A stretch of 64,000 nucleotides of DNA from Rhodospirillales bacterium (GCA_009377525.1 WHTW01000005.1:1-64000), one strand, 5' to 3'. Positions 42,380-51,114 are shown, numbered from the stretch's first letter. Notes: generated by a model not told the origin, from the sequence alone. Numbers and translations: made by a program.

Positions 42380-43015
42380 TCACGGCGATATCGGCCGACC
42401 GGCGTCGGCCAAGACCTTGCCGCCGAGACCGATGAAGCAGACACCCGCCGCCCGCTCGATCCAGTGCCGGGCGCGCTGGAAGCGGCGCATCACCGGGCCG
42501 GACGACATGAAAAGGCTGACACAGGAATACCAAAACAAGGATGATGCCGTCACAAGGGCGATCATCAGCACCATCAGCCAGGTCGGCGTCGAGGCGGTGA
42601 CGGCCGTGGCGAAGACGCTGACGAACAGCACGATCGCCTTGGGATTGGTGAGCGTCACCAGGAAGCCGAACAGGATCGCGCGCTCAACAACCGGCCGCCT
42701 CGGCTGCTGGTCGAGGTCGATCGTCTGGGGCCTGGTCCGCAGAAGCTTGATGCCCAGGAAGGCGAGATAGCATCCGCCCAGCACCCGCACCGTCCAGGTG
42801 AGCCACTGATACTCGGCCAGGATGGCCGACAGGCCAAGCAGGCTGAGCGTCGCGTACAGGCAGAGGCCGGTCGATACGCCGAGCGTCGTCAGCAGGCCGG
42901 CGCGCGTGCCGTGGGTCATGGATGATCGTACGACGGCGACGAAATCCGGCCCCGGCAGGATGAGTGCGGGGATGAAGACGGCGAATACGCTGATCAGGAT
43001 CAGGAGGCTATCCAT
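42380..43015 (-). CDS. LysE family amino-acid exporter
   Basis: A 211-residue inner-membrane exporter with six predicted helices. It begins LLILISVFAVFIPALILPGP, the LysE/RhtB opening with its conserved PGP. Later blocks are GLLTTLGVSTGLCLYATLSL, GGCYLAFLGIKLLRTRP and LTNPKAIVLFVSVFATAV. RhtB-type relatives export threonine and homoserine lactones. The nearby threonine aldolase makes amino-acid export plausible here, but the substrate is not determined. ATG 43015 gives the standard length. Confidence 0.9.
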   Translation of the reverse strand: MDSLLILISVFAVFIPALILPGPDFVAVVRSSMTHGTRAGLLTTLGVSTGLCLYATLSLLGLSAILAEYQWLTWTVRVLGGCYLAFLGIKLLRTRPQTIDLDQQPRRPVVERAILFGFLVTLTNPKAIVLFVSVFATAVTASTPTWLMVLMIALVTASSLFWYSCVSLFMSSGPVMRRFQRARHWIERAAGVCFIGLGGKVLADAGRPISP

Positions 43016-43137
43016 GGAGTCCGAGTTGCCATGCTCTCGAGCCGGCTGCAAGGCCCGCTGACGTCAAGAACAGGAGTAATCCGAGCCCCAGATTTTCATC
43101 GTCACGGGCCGACACGAAAAGCCGGTATACCCTCCTC

Positions 43138-45486
43138 ATGAATGCTCCAGTCAAGCTCGGCCAGCCGCTGACGCGACGCGAGGATCGCCGGCTGCTGACC
43201 GGCCGCGGCCGCTACGCCGACAACACCGCGCCGGCCGGCACGCTCGCCGTGCTGTTCGTGCGCTCGCCGCACGCCCATGCGCGGCTCGCCGGCATCGACA
43301 AGGCAGCCGCTCTCGCCTCGCCCGGCGTCGCGGCGATTTACACCGCCGACGATCTTGTGGCCGACAAGATCGGCCATCTGCCGGCGATCAGCGAGATCAA
43401 GGACGCGGCCGGCAACCGCCATCGCGAGCCCGCGCATCTGCCGATGCCGCCGGGCAAGGTGCGCCATGTCGGCGACATCGTCGCCATGATCGTGGCCGAC
43501 ACGCTCGACCGGGCGCGCGACGGGGCGGAAGTGCTGGAAATCGACTACGAGGCGCTGCCCGCCGTCGTGACCGCCGCTCAGGCCCTCGCAGCGGATGCGC
43601 CGCTGGTCCATGACGACGTGCCAGGCAACCTGATGTGCCGCTGGGGCAAGGGTGATGCCGCGGCGACCGACGCCGCTTTCGCTCGTGCAGCACATGTCTC
43701 GACGCTCAGCATCCGCTCGCCGCGCCAGATCGTGCACTACATGGAGACGCGCGCGGCGTGGTCGGCCTACGACGCGGCGGAGGACCTTGTCACCGTCACC
43801 TTCTCCTCGCAGGGCGTGCAGATCCCCCATCGCCTGATGTGCGAGCGCGTGCTGAATGTTGCCAAGGACAAGCTCCGGCTGATGACCGAGGATGTCGGCG
43901 GCGGCTTCGGGCCGAAATACCCGATCTACGCCGAATCGACCCTGATCGCCTGGGCCACTCGCAAGCTCAAGCGCGGCCTGCGTTGGACGTGCGAGCGCGC
44001 CGAGCTGGCGCAGAGCGACAGCCACGCCCGCGACCTTTTGGCCAACGCCGGGCTCGCGCTCGATGCGCAAGGGAAGTTCCTGGCGCTGCGTGTCAAGGCC
44101 CAGGCGAACTACGGCGCCTACGTCTCGATGTTCGCGCCGACCATCCCGACCACGGGCCTCGCCAAGGTGATCTCCGGCCTCTACCGCATTCCGGCGATCC
44201 GCATCGACTTCGACTGCGCCTTCACCAATACCGTGCCGGTCGACGCCATCCGCGGCGCCGGCAAGCCTGAGGCGCTGTTCCTGCTAGAGCGGCTGGTCGA
44301 CCTTGCCGCCCACGAGACCGGCCGCACGCCGGCAGAGCTCAGGCGAGTGAACTTGCTCACGGCGGACGAGATGCCGTACGCGGCGGCGAGCGGCTACACC
44401 TACGACGCGGCCGACTGCGTGCGACTGTTCGAGACCGCGCTCAAGGCAGCCGACGAGCCGGGCTTCACGGCGCGTCGTGCGGCGAGCGAAGCCGTGGGCA
44501 AGCGCCGTGGGCTGGGGCTCGCCTGCCATCTGCACGGCACCGGCGGCATCGCCGACGAGCATGTCGTGGTGCAGGTCGGACCCGACCGGCTGGTGGCGAG
44601 CGTGGGCACGCAAAGCCAGGGCCAGGGCCACGAGACGGTGTTCAGCCAGATCCTGGCGGCGTCGCTCGGCGTGCCGATGGACCGGATCGAGGTCCGCCAG
44701 GGCGACACGCGCAGCATCCCTCATGGCGGCGGCACCGGCGGCTCGTCCTCGACCATCATCAGCGGCACGACGCTCAAGCGCGCCGCCGACGTCGTGATCC
44801 AGCGCGGCCGCGACCTCGCCGCCGAGTGGCTGGAGACCGCGCCGGCCGACATCGCCTATCGCGACGGCAGCTTCGAGGTCGTCGGCACCGACCGGCGCAT
44901 CGGCCTGTTCGAGCTGGCGGCGAGCAAGCCGTTCACGGGCGACGCGTTGTTTGGCGACAAGATCGAATCCTTCCCCACCGGCGTCATGGTCTGCGAGGTC
45001 GAGGTCGATCCCGAGACCGGCGGGGTGCGCGTCGACCGCCTGACCGAGGTCGCCGACTGCGGCACCGTGGTCAATCCGCGGCTGCTGGTGGGGCAGGTCC
45101 ATGGCGGCATCGTCCACGGCCTGGGCAACGCACTGATGGAGGAAGCGGTCTACGACGAGGAGAGCGGCCAGCTCCTGAGTGGCACCTTGATGGACTACGC
45201 CCTGCCGCGTGCCGACGACGCCCCTTCCCTGCAGGTCGAGACCATCGCCACGGCCTCGCCCAACAACTTCATGGGCCTCAAGGGCGTCGGCGAGCTGCCG
45301 ACCAACGGCGCGCCGGCGGCGATCGCCAACGCCGTGCTCGATGCGCTCCGGCCGCTGGGCGTGCGCCATCTCGACATGCCGATCACGGCGCACAAGGTGT
45401 GGCGGACGCTTTACGAGCGCAATTCGCTCTCTCTGGACCGCGGGCCTGGAGGCTCGCGGTCCGACGCATCAACCGACGCTTCGTGA
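43138..45486 (+). CDS. Molybdenum hydroxylase large subunit (CoxL/xanthine dehydrogenase family), orphan
   Basis: A 782-residue molybdopterin-cytosine-dinucleotide-type catalytic subunit. It has LTRREDRRLLTGRGRYADN at the start, VGGGFGPKYPIYAE near residue 255, the substrate loop DAIRGAGKPEALFLLERLVD near residue 365, cofactor contacts in GTQSQGQGHETVFSQI near residue 495, and the catalytic Glu in LKGVGELPTNGAPAAIANAV near residue 720. The AIRGAGK loop differs from the Cys-containing CoxL signature, so it is a form-II or other aldehyde/aromatic oxidase, not a true CO dehydrogenase. No FAD or 2Fe-2S subunit gene is adjacent. The last 15-20 residues come from a palindromic repeat at 45435-45462. 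Confidence 0.92.
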   Translation: MNAPVKLGQPLTRREDRRLLTGRGRYADNTAPAGTLAVLFVRSPHAHARLAGIDKAAALASPGVAAIYTADDLVADKIGHLPAISEIKDAAGNRHREPAHLPMPPGKVRHVGDIVAMIVADTLDRARDGAEVLEIDYEALPAVVTAAQALAADAPLVHDDVPGNLMCRWGKGDAAATDAAFARAAHVSTLSIRSPRQIVHYMETRAAWSAYDAAEDLVTVTFSSQGVQIPHRLMCERVLNVAKDKLRLMTEDVGGGFGPKYPIYAESTLIAWATRKLKRGLRWTCERAELAQSDSHARDLLANAGLALDAQGKFLALRVKAQANYGAYVSMFAPTIPTTGLAKVISGLYRIPAIRIDFDCAFTNTVPVDAIRGAGKPEALFLLERLVDLAAHETGRTPAELRRVNLLTADEMPYAAASGYTYDAADCVRLFETALKAADEPGFTARRAASEAVGKRRGLGLACHLHGTGGIADEHVVVQVGPDRLVASVGTQSQGQGHETVFSQILAASLGVPMDRIEVRQGDTRSIPHGGGTGGSSSTIISGTTLKRAADVVIQRGRDLAAEWLETAPADIAYRDGSFEVVGTDRRIGLFELAASKPFTGDALFGDKIESFPTGVMVCEVEVDPETGGVRVDRLTEVADCGTVVNPRLLVGQVHGGIVHGLGNALMEEAVYDEESGQLLSGTLMDYALPRADDAPSLQVETIATASPNNFMGLKGVGELPTNGAPAAIANAVLDALRPLGVRHLDMPITAHKVWRTLYERNSLSLDRGPGGSRSDASTDAS
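45435..45462. repeat. Hairpin repeat inside the 3' end of the molybdenum hydroxylase gene
   Basis: GGACCGCGGGCCT, loop GG, AGGCTCGCGGTCC: 12 of 13 base pairs. It is a single-module member of the palindrome family and is translated as the tail DRGPGGSRS. Confidence 0.8.
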
Positions 45487-45549
45487 AATTCACAACGAGT
45501 TCGCGAAAGGGCGATGGATCGCGGACGTACGCAGCCCGATAGTCGTCCC

Positions 45550-46533
45550 ATGTTTCGACGCATCCTCATCGCCGCCGGCCTGCTCCTGCTGGTCGTCATC
45601 GGCGCCTTCGCCGCCGTTATCGCCTTCAACGCGCCCACCGCGCCACCGGTGCTGGCCGCCGGCAACACGATTCCCGGTATTGCGCAATGGAACTTCGCCG
45701 AGCTCCCCAAGCCGCAGACCCTCAAGGCGCGTGACGGGGCTCCGCTCAACTATCGCCTCTATCCAGGTCGGCCCGATGGCGTGATCGTGCTGGTGCATGG
45801 CTCGTCGGGCACCGACGTCTCAATGCTCAAGCTCGCCCAAGCGCTCCAGGCGGCCGGCGCCACTGTCTACTCGATCAGCCTGCGTGGCCACGGCGGCAGC
45901 GGCGCTGCCAACGGCGACGTCTCTTATGTCGGTCAGCTCAACGACGATCTGGCCGACCTCGTCAAAGGTCTCGGGCTCGACGAGCCGGGCATACGTCGCA
46001 CCCTCGTGGGCTTTTCCTCGGGAGGCGGCTTCGTGTTGCGCATCGCCGGCGGCAAGCAGGCCGCCCTGTTCAACGACTATCTCGCGATCTCGCCCTACAT
46101 CGGGCAGGACGCGCCAACCAACAAGCCGAACGCCGGCGGCTGGTCTGGCGTGGCGGTGCCGCGCATCATCGCGCTGTCGCTGCTCGACGGCATCGGCCTG
46201 CCATGGTTCCAGGGCCTGCCCGCCGTCCACTTCGCTACCGACGCCAAGGCGAGCAACAGCCGCACGCCGGTCTACTCCTTCCGGCTGGCAGCAAGCCTGC
46301 AGCTCGGCCGCGACTGGCGCAGCGTGCTGGCACGCATATCGGCGCCCACCGAGATCGTGGTCGGCGCAAACGACGAGCTGTTCAATGCCGATCAGTTCAA
46401 GCCGATGCTGCAACCCATCAATTCGCGCATCGGCGCGACGGTCGTGCCCAACGAAACCCATCTCGGGATGATCGCCGATCCTCCGGCCACGGCGGCGATC
46501 GCCGCCGCCTGGCGAAAGTTGGCAGGCGACTGA
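45550..46533 (+). CDS. Membrane-anchored alpha/beta hydrolase (lysophospholipase-like)
   Basis: A 327-residue protein with an N-terminal membrane anchor (about 4-26, IAAGLLLLVVIGAFAAVIAF) and a periplasmic alpha/beta-hydrolase domain. The oxyanion loop is VIVLVHGSSGTD. The elbow is LVGFSSGGGFVLRIAG near residue 155 (Ser in GFSSGG), with Asp in VGANDELFNADQ near residue 275 and His in PNETHLGMIAD near residue 305. ATG 45550 leaves a clean signal anchor. It probably cleaves esters or lipids. It follows the molybdenum hydroxylase gene by 63 bases on the same strand. Confidence 0.85.
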   Translation: MFRRILIAAGLLLLVVIGAFAAVIAFNAPTAPPVLAAGNTIPGIAQWNFAELPKPQTLKARDGAPLNYRLYPGRPDGVIVLVHGSSGTDVSMLKLAQALQAAGATVYSISLRGHGGSGAANGDVSYVGQLNDDLADLVKGLGLDEPGIRRTLVGFSSGGGFVLRIAGGKQAALFNDYLAISPYIGQDAPTNKPNAGGWSGVAVPRIIALSLLDGIGLPWFQGLPAVHFATDAKASNSRTPVYSFRLAASLQLGRDWRSVLARISAPTEIVVGANDELFNADQFKPMLQPINSRIGATVVPNETHLGMIADPPATAAIAAAWRKLAGD

Positions 46534-46556
46534 TTTACCACCCACCTGCCGAGCCG

Positions 46557-46584
46557 CGCGAATACGCGCATTCACATGCGCGCC
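46557..46584. repeat. Short inverted-repeat motif
   Basis: CGCGAATACGCGCATTCACA followed by TGCGCGCC. It contains the exact complement of the 20-base motif also present at about 12148 and 35253. It lies in the 89-base gap between two convergent genes. Confidence 0.65.
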
Positions 46585-46622
46585 AGGCGTCTCAAAAGGG
46601 AGTCGAGCCGGAGTAACCAACC

Positions 46623-47027
46623 TCAGGCGCCGGGCCCCAGCGGCTGGCCGTAGCTGAATTCTATGACGTAGCCGTCGGGGTCCTTGAGCGCGCAGCGATA
46701 TCCCACCGGATAGGGAAAGGCCTTCGGCTCCCAGGCAAGACAGCCCTCGTTGCGTCCACGCTCGGCCATCGCGTCGACTTCGGCGCGGCTGCCCAGCGCA
46801 AAGCCGAAATGGCTCAGATCCTCGCGCGACTGGTTGTGCGGTGGTCCGCCGAGCAGCAGCACGAAAACGTAGTCGGTGCGACCTTCCTCGGTCATCCAGA
46901 CGGCATGATCGTTCGGCCCCTCGCCATGCTCGTCGACCACCGTCAGCTTGCAAAAATCACGATAGAACGCGACCGAAAGCTCGAGATCCTGAACATGCAA
47001 CGCGCAATGGGTAAATACCGGCTTCAT
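46623..47027 (-). CDS. VOC family protein
   Basis: A 134-residue single-unit VOC protein with a plausible metal set: the His in THCALHVQDLELSVAFYRDF near residue 6, His in REDLSHFGFALGSR near residue 72 and Glu in LKDPDGYVIEFSYGQP near residue 122. This looks like the lactoylglutathione lyase/fosfomycin-resistance type. ATG 47027 has GGGAGA upstream. It lies 19 bases downstream of cbpM on the same strand, so read-through is likely although no functional link is evident. Confidence 0.87.
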   Translation of the reverse strand: MKPVFTHCALHVQDLELSVAFYRDFCKLTVVDEHGEGPNDHAVWMTEEGRTDYVFVLLLGGPPHNQSREDLSHFGFALGSRAEVDAMAERGRNEGCLAWEPKAFPYPVGYRCALKDPDGYVIEFSYGQPLGPGA

Positions 47028-47046
47028 CTCTCCCACAATCACTGAG

Positions 47047-47376
47047 CTAACGATCAGGCAGATCCTTCAACGCAACAGCAATCGACTCGCGCGTCTCGGT
47101 CGGTTGTCGGCCGATCGCGAGGCCAAGCTGGTGAAGCTGGCGGCGCAGCGTGTGCACCTGATCGATCAGGTCGACCACAGTCTCGACCGCCTCTTCGTCG
47201 AAGCCCAGCTGGTCCGTCAGGTCGGCGAGAAGCCGGGCGCGCGCCACGTCGACCGGCTCGAAAATCCAGTCCTCGCCATCGGCCGAGGGGCGCAGCAGGC
47301 CGCGCGCGACCCAGCGCTCGAGATGGACGGCGGAGAGACGGTCATGCGCTCGCAGCAGTTCCTCGAGCGTCGTCAT
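47047..47376 (-). CDS. cbpM: Chaperone modulator CbpM
   Basis: A 109-residue MerR-like helical protein. In enterobacteria CbpM binds the J domain of CbpA and limits its activity. The N-terminal winged-helix-like segment (LSAVHLERWVARGLLRPSAD) and the later dimer helix (VETVVDLIDQVHTLRRQLHQ) agree with the family. Its ATG overlaps the cbpA stop codon (ATGA), the usual cbpA-cbpM arrangement, which supports the identification more than the modest sequence signal alone. Confidence 0.87.
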   Translation of the reverse strand: MTTLEELLRAHDRLSAVHLERWVARGLLRPSADGEDWIFEPVDVARARLLADLTDQLGFDEEAVETVVDLIDQVHTLRRQLHQLGLAIGRQPTETRESIAVALKDLPDR

Positions 47377-48332
47377 GTGAACTGGTCCATCGACTTGCGC
47401 GGGTCGTAGGCGCGGCCCGCTTCCCACTTCTCCAAAAACTCCTTCAGGGCGTCATCCGGCTTGTCCGGCATCACGACCTTGAGCTTGAGGTACTGGTCGC
47501 CGCGCTGGCCCGACTTGCGGTCGAGCAGGCCGCGGCCCTTGAGCCTGAGCGACGTGCCGGTGTTGGAACCGGCGGGCACGTTCAGCATGACCGGCCCGCC
47601 CACCGTCGGCACGCGGATGCGGCCGCCCAGCACCGCCTCGGTCGGCGTCACCGGCAATTCGACATGGATGTCGTTGTCGCGCGGCTCGAAGAACGCATGT
47701 GGCTCGACATGGATCTCGACATAGGCGTCGCCCGGCGGCCGGCCCTTGCTGCCGGGCATGCCCTGTCCCTTCAGCCTGAGCGTCTGGCCGTCGGTCGTGC
47801 CTTCGGGGATATCGATGTCGAGCGTCTTGCCATCCGGCAGAGTGACCCGCTGCTTGCCGCCGCGGGCGGCCACCAGGAACGGCACGCGCAGGCTGTAGGT
47901 CACCGGCATGCCGCCCACGTCGAACCCGTCACCGCCGCCGGTGCGGAATGAAAAGCCGCCCGCGCCGGCCCGGCCGCCTCGCGCGCGGCCGAACATGTCC
48001 GAGAAGATGTCGCCCATGTCGACAAAGGCCTCCTCGCCGCCCGACCGGTCGTACTTGGCGCCACCGAAGCCGCCGGCGTGGTCGCGATAGAAGCCGCGCG
48101 GCGGCATCTCCTGGCCGGTGGCGTCGATCTCGCCGGCGTCGAAGCGGCGGCGTTTCTCGGGATCGGACAGGACATCGTTGGCCTGCGAGATCTCCTTGAA
48201 CTTGGCCTCGGCCACCTTGTCGCCAGGATTGAGGTCGGGATGGTGTTTCTTGGCGAGCTTGCGGAACGCCTTGCGGATGTCGTCGTCCGAGGCGGTCCTC
48301 GGTACGCCAAGGACGGAATAGGGATCAGCCAT
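47373..48332 (-). CDS. cbpA: Curved DNA-binding protein CbpA / DnaJ-class co-chaperone
   Basis: A 319-residue J-domain protein. Residues 1-70 are the J domain with the HPD tripeptide in KKHHPDLNPGD. A Gly/Phe-rich region follows (about 85-145). There is no Cys zinc finger, and the C-terminal client-binding barrels start near residue 150 (PVTYSLRVPFLVAARGGKQR). The lack of zinc finger separates it from DnaJ and fits CbpA. It stimulates DnaK ATPase and, in E. coli, binds curved DNA in stationary phase. It is coupled to cbpM through an ATGA overlap. Confidence 0.93.
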   Translation of the reverse strand: MADPYSVLGVPRTASDDDIRKAFRKLAKKHHPDLNPGDKVAEAKFKEISQANDVLSDPEKRRRFDAGEIDATGQEMPPRGFYRDHAGGFGGAKYDRSGGEEAFVDMGDIFSDMFGRARGGRAGAGGFSFRTGGGDGFDVGGMPVTYSLRVPFLVAARGGKQRVTLPDGKTLDIDIPEGTTDGQTLRLKGQGMPGSKGRPPGDAYVEIHVEPHAFFEPRDNDIHVELPVTPTEAVLGGRIRVPTVGGPVMLNVPAGSNTGTSLRLKGRGLLDRKSGQRGDQYLKLKVVMPDKPDDALKEFLEKWEAGRAYDPRKSMDQFT

Positions 48333-48395
48333 AACCCGTCAAATGTGATGTCGATTCAGGCTGTTGCAAGTCCCCGTCGGCGGTCCGGACAAGAG

Positions 48396-50975
48396 CTAAG
48401 CCGCCACCAGATGCCGGTTCAGCGCCTGCGCCAACTCGCCGACGTGGCTGGTGATGCAGGTATTGTGCTTGCCGGGCACGTGCTCCTGGCCGACCTGCGG
48501 CGCCAGGCTGCGCCAGGCGTCGGCCGAGAACTCCTTCTTGCGCGTGTACTCGTCGCTCAGCACCACGACCACGCGCGCCTTGATCGGCGGCGGCAGATAG
48601 TTCGACATGGCGTGGTAGTAGGCCCCGCGCAGCGAGTTGGCGGCTCCCGGCTGGCCACTGTAGAGGCGCTTGGCCACGCGCCACAGGATGGCGCGGTCCT
48701 TCTGCAGCAGGCGGCGCGTGCCCGCCCACACCGCCGGCATGCCCTTGGCCCGCAGCTTCTCGCCGATATGGCCCGGCGCGATGCCGCCCAGCTTGCTCAC
48801 CGCGCGCACGATACCGCGCACCATCGGCCGGGCGTTGATCGAGAAGGTGTCGATCAGCACCAGGCTCTCGACCTTGCGGCCGGCGCGCTCGAGCTGATGG
48901 GCGATCTCCCAGGCCGCCAGTCCGCCGTGACAGTAGCCCGCGATCTGGAAGGCGCCGTAGGCCTGCAACGCGAGAAGCTCGGGGATGTACCGGCTGGCCA
49001 TCGCCTCCATCGTGTCGACGCCAGCTCTCTGGTCGAAGTTCGGATGGAGCAGATAGATCGGACCGTCATGACGCAGCAGGTCGGCGAGTCGGAGCGCATA
49101 GAAGCCCCAGCCGTCGAAGTCGCCGTGGCAGATGAAGAGCGGCCTGCCCTCGCCGTCCTTCACCTTGCTTATGAACTCGTCCTTGGACGCCACCGCGTTC
49201 GCCAGTGTGTCGACGAGGTGGCGGATCGTCAGCTCGGCCTTGATCTCGGACGGCGCGATAGTCTGGCGCGTCTGCGCCTCGAGCTCGAGCAGCATCTCGG
49301 TCGCCTGCAGGGAATCGCCGCCGGCCTCGAAGAAGTCGTCGTCGATGCCGATGTCGTTGCGCGTCAAAAGGCGCTGCCAGATCTCGGCGATCTGGATCTG
49401 CAATGGCTCGTCGGGCAGCACGCTCGCCCGCACCTCCTTGCCGAAGCTGGCGGAGAGCTGGGCGCGCGAGATCTTGCCCGTCGGGCCCTTGGGCAGGCTG
49501 GCAAGGACATGGACCTGCCGCGGCATCTGGAAGGGAGCCAGCCGGTCGTGCAGGAACTCGAACAACGCCGAGGACGTGGCATCGCTACCGTCTTTCAGCA
49601 CCACGGCGGCGGCGACGTTCTCGCCGAGCCGTGGGTGCGGCACGGCGAAGGCCGCCGCTTCGCGCACCGCCGGATGTTGCAGCAGGACCTTTTCGACGTC
49701 GTAGGGTGCCACCTTCTCGCCGCCGCGATTGATGATCTCCTTGGTGCGGCCGACCACCGTCAGGTCGCCATCGGCGTCGACCATGCCGAGATCGCCGGTG
49801 GCGAGCCAGCCGTCGACCAGGCCGGTCGGCGTGTCGTCGATGTCCTGCAGGTAGCCCGGCATGACGCTCGGCCCGCGCAGCATGACCTGGCCGACCTTGC
49901 CCGGCCCCAGAGCCTTGCCATCCTTGCCGCGGATCTCGAGCTCGCCCGCCGGCACGGCGCCCACCGTGCCGGGCTTGAGTGCCATCGGCGGCAGGCGCGG
50001 CCCGGTCATCATGCCGGCCTCGCACAGACCGTAGAACTCCAGGACGGGAACGCCGACGCGTTCCTGCAGCTCGGTGCGAACGCTCTCCGGCAAATAGGAC
50101 GCCGTCGACAGCACGAAGCGCAGCACATGCCGCGGCTCGCCGGCCGGCAGCGCGCGCAGCTTGTCGAGCAAGGCTTGCAGGAATGCCGGCGCCGAGGTCA
50201 GCCAGGTCGGCCTGAGCTCGCCTATCCACTGCTGGAAATCCTGCGGTCCGGCGGCCTGCGGCATGGCCACGCTGCAGCCGATCAACAGCGGCACGACCAG
50301 CGTCGCCTTGAAGCCGGCATTGTAATAGATCGGCATGATGCAGGCCGACCGGTCGGCCGGGCCGAGCCCGAGCCAGCGCCCCATCTTGCGCGCCATCTCG
50401 ATCAGGTTCTCGTGCGTCACCGGCACGCGCTTGGCCGTGCCCGTGGTGCCGGAGGTGCGGAAGATGGCGCAGACCGACTGGGCGTTGACCGAGCCGGCGC
50501 GCAGCGGACGGCGGGCGATCGGCCTGAGCTGTGTGAGCGCAACATCATCGAGCGACGTCGTGGCCTTCGACACCTGGAACAGGCCGAATGCCGGATTGGA
50601 GACGGCGGCCCAGGCCGGCACGGCTTCCCAGCCGGGCACGATCAAGGCATCGACACGGATGCGGCGCAGCTCCTCCTCCAGCTCGGCAGGCGCCAGAGTG
50701 GGGTTGATGGGCAGCACGGTCGCCGTGCAGCAAACCGCGACACTCAACAGCGCCGCTTCCGGTCCGCGCGGCAGGGCAATGCCGATGCGTGAATCGGGCC
50801 CGATCCCCGCGCGTCGAAGCTGCTCGCCGATCAGGCGGATCTGCCGAACGAGGCTGCCGAACGACATCACCTCAAGGCCTGAGCACACCAACGCTGGCGC
50901 TTGCGGATCGGTCGAGGCGCGACGCGACAGCGTCTCGCCGATCGTCGAAGGCAGAAGCATTCCGCGATCGTCCAT
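48396..50975 (-). CDS. Adenylation-carrier-thioesterase protein (single NRPS-like module)
   Basis: An 859-residue three-domain protein. Adenylation (about 1-505): FRTSGTTGTAKRVPVTH (A3), FYGLCEAGMMT (A5), WLATGDLG (A7), GRTKEIINRGGEKVAPYDVE (A8), A10 Lys501. Carrier protein (about 520-595): DDFFEAGGDSLQATE with Ser555 for phosphopantetheine. Thioesterase (about 610-859): the elbow is AGYCHGGLAAWE, so Cys682 stands where Ser is usual, with His837 in GKHNTC as likely base. There is no condensation domain, so it probably activates one acyl or amino acid and releases it by hydrolysis, condensation or transfer. ATG 50975 is my choice; a Met six codons later is possible. No phosphopantetheinyl transferase is nearby. 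Confidence 0.9.
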   Translation of the reverse strand: MDDRGMLLPSTIGETLSRRASTDPQAPALVCSGLEVMSFGSLVRQIRLIGEQLRRAGIGPDSRIGIALPRGPEAALLSVAVCCTATVLPINPTLAPAELEEELRRIRVDALIVPGWEAVPAWAAVSNPAFGLFQVSKATTSLDDVALTQLRPIARRPLRAGSVNAQSVCAIFRTSGTTGTAKRVPVTHENLIEMARKMGRWLGLGPADRSACIMPIYYNAGFKATLVVPLLIGCSVAMPQAAGPQDFQQWIGELRPTWLTSAPAFLQALLDKLRALPAGEPRHVLRFVLSTASYLPESVRTELQERVGVPVLEFYGLCEAGMMTGPRLPPMALKPGTVGAVPAGELEIRGKDGKALGPGKVGQVMLRGPSVMPGYLQDIDDTPTGLVDGWLATGDLGMVDADGDLTVVGRTKEIINRGGEKVAPYDVEKVLLQHPAVREAAAFAVPHPRLGENVAAAVVLKDGSDATSSALFEFLHDRLAPFQMPRQVHVLASLPKGPTGKISRAQLSASFGKEVRASVLPDEPLQIQIAEIWQRLLTRNDIGIDDDFFEAGGDSLQATEMLLELEAQTRQTIAPSEIKAELTIRHLVDTLANAVASKDEFISKVKDGEGRPLFICHGDFDGWGFYALRLADLLRHDGPIYLLHPNFDQRAGVDTMEAMASRYIPELLALQAYGAFQIAGYCHGGLAAWEIAHQLERAGRKVESLVLIDTFSINARPMVRGIVRAVSKLGGIAPGHIGEKLRAKGMPAVWAGTRRLLQKDRAILWRVAKRLYSGQPGAANSLRGAYYHAMSNYLPPPIKARVVVVLSDEYTRKKEFSADAWRSLAPQVGQEHVPGKHNTCITSHVGELAQALNRHLVAA

Positions 50976-51114
50976 TACAGGCTCAATGCAACGATATCCG
51001 GCGGGAAGCACTCCCATGCCCCACGGACAACCATACCTTCGCACTTTTAATGCAAGTTTTTGCCTTCGCTAGCCCATGTGACCGCAAGAATGCACTCAAT
51101 CTGTACGAGTTGCG

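Noticed and set aside
43138-45486. Carbon monoxide dehydrogenase large subunit (coxL)
   Set aside because: The active-site loop reads AIRGAGK, without the Cys-containing signature of form I CoxL, and no coxM or coxS genes are adjacent.
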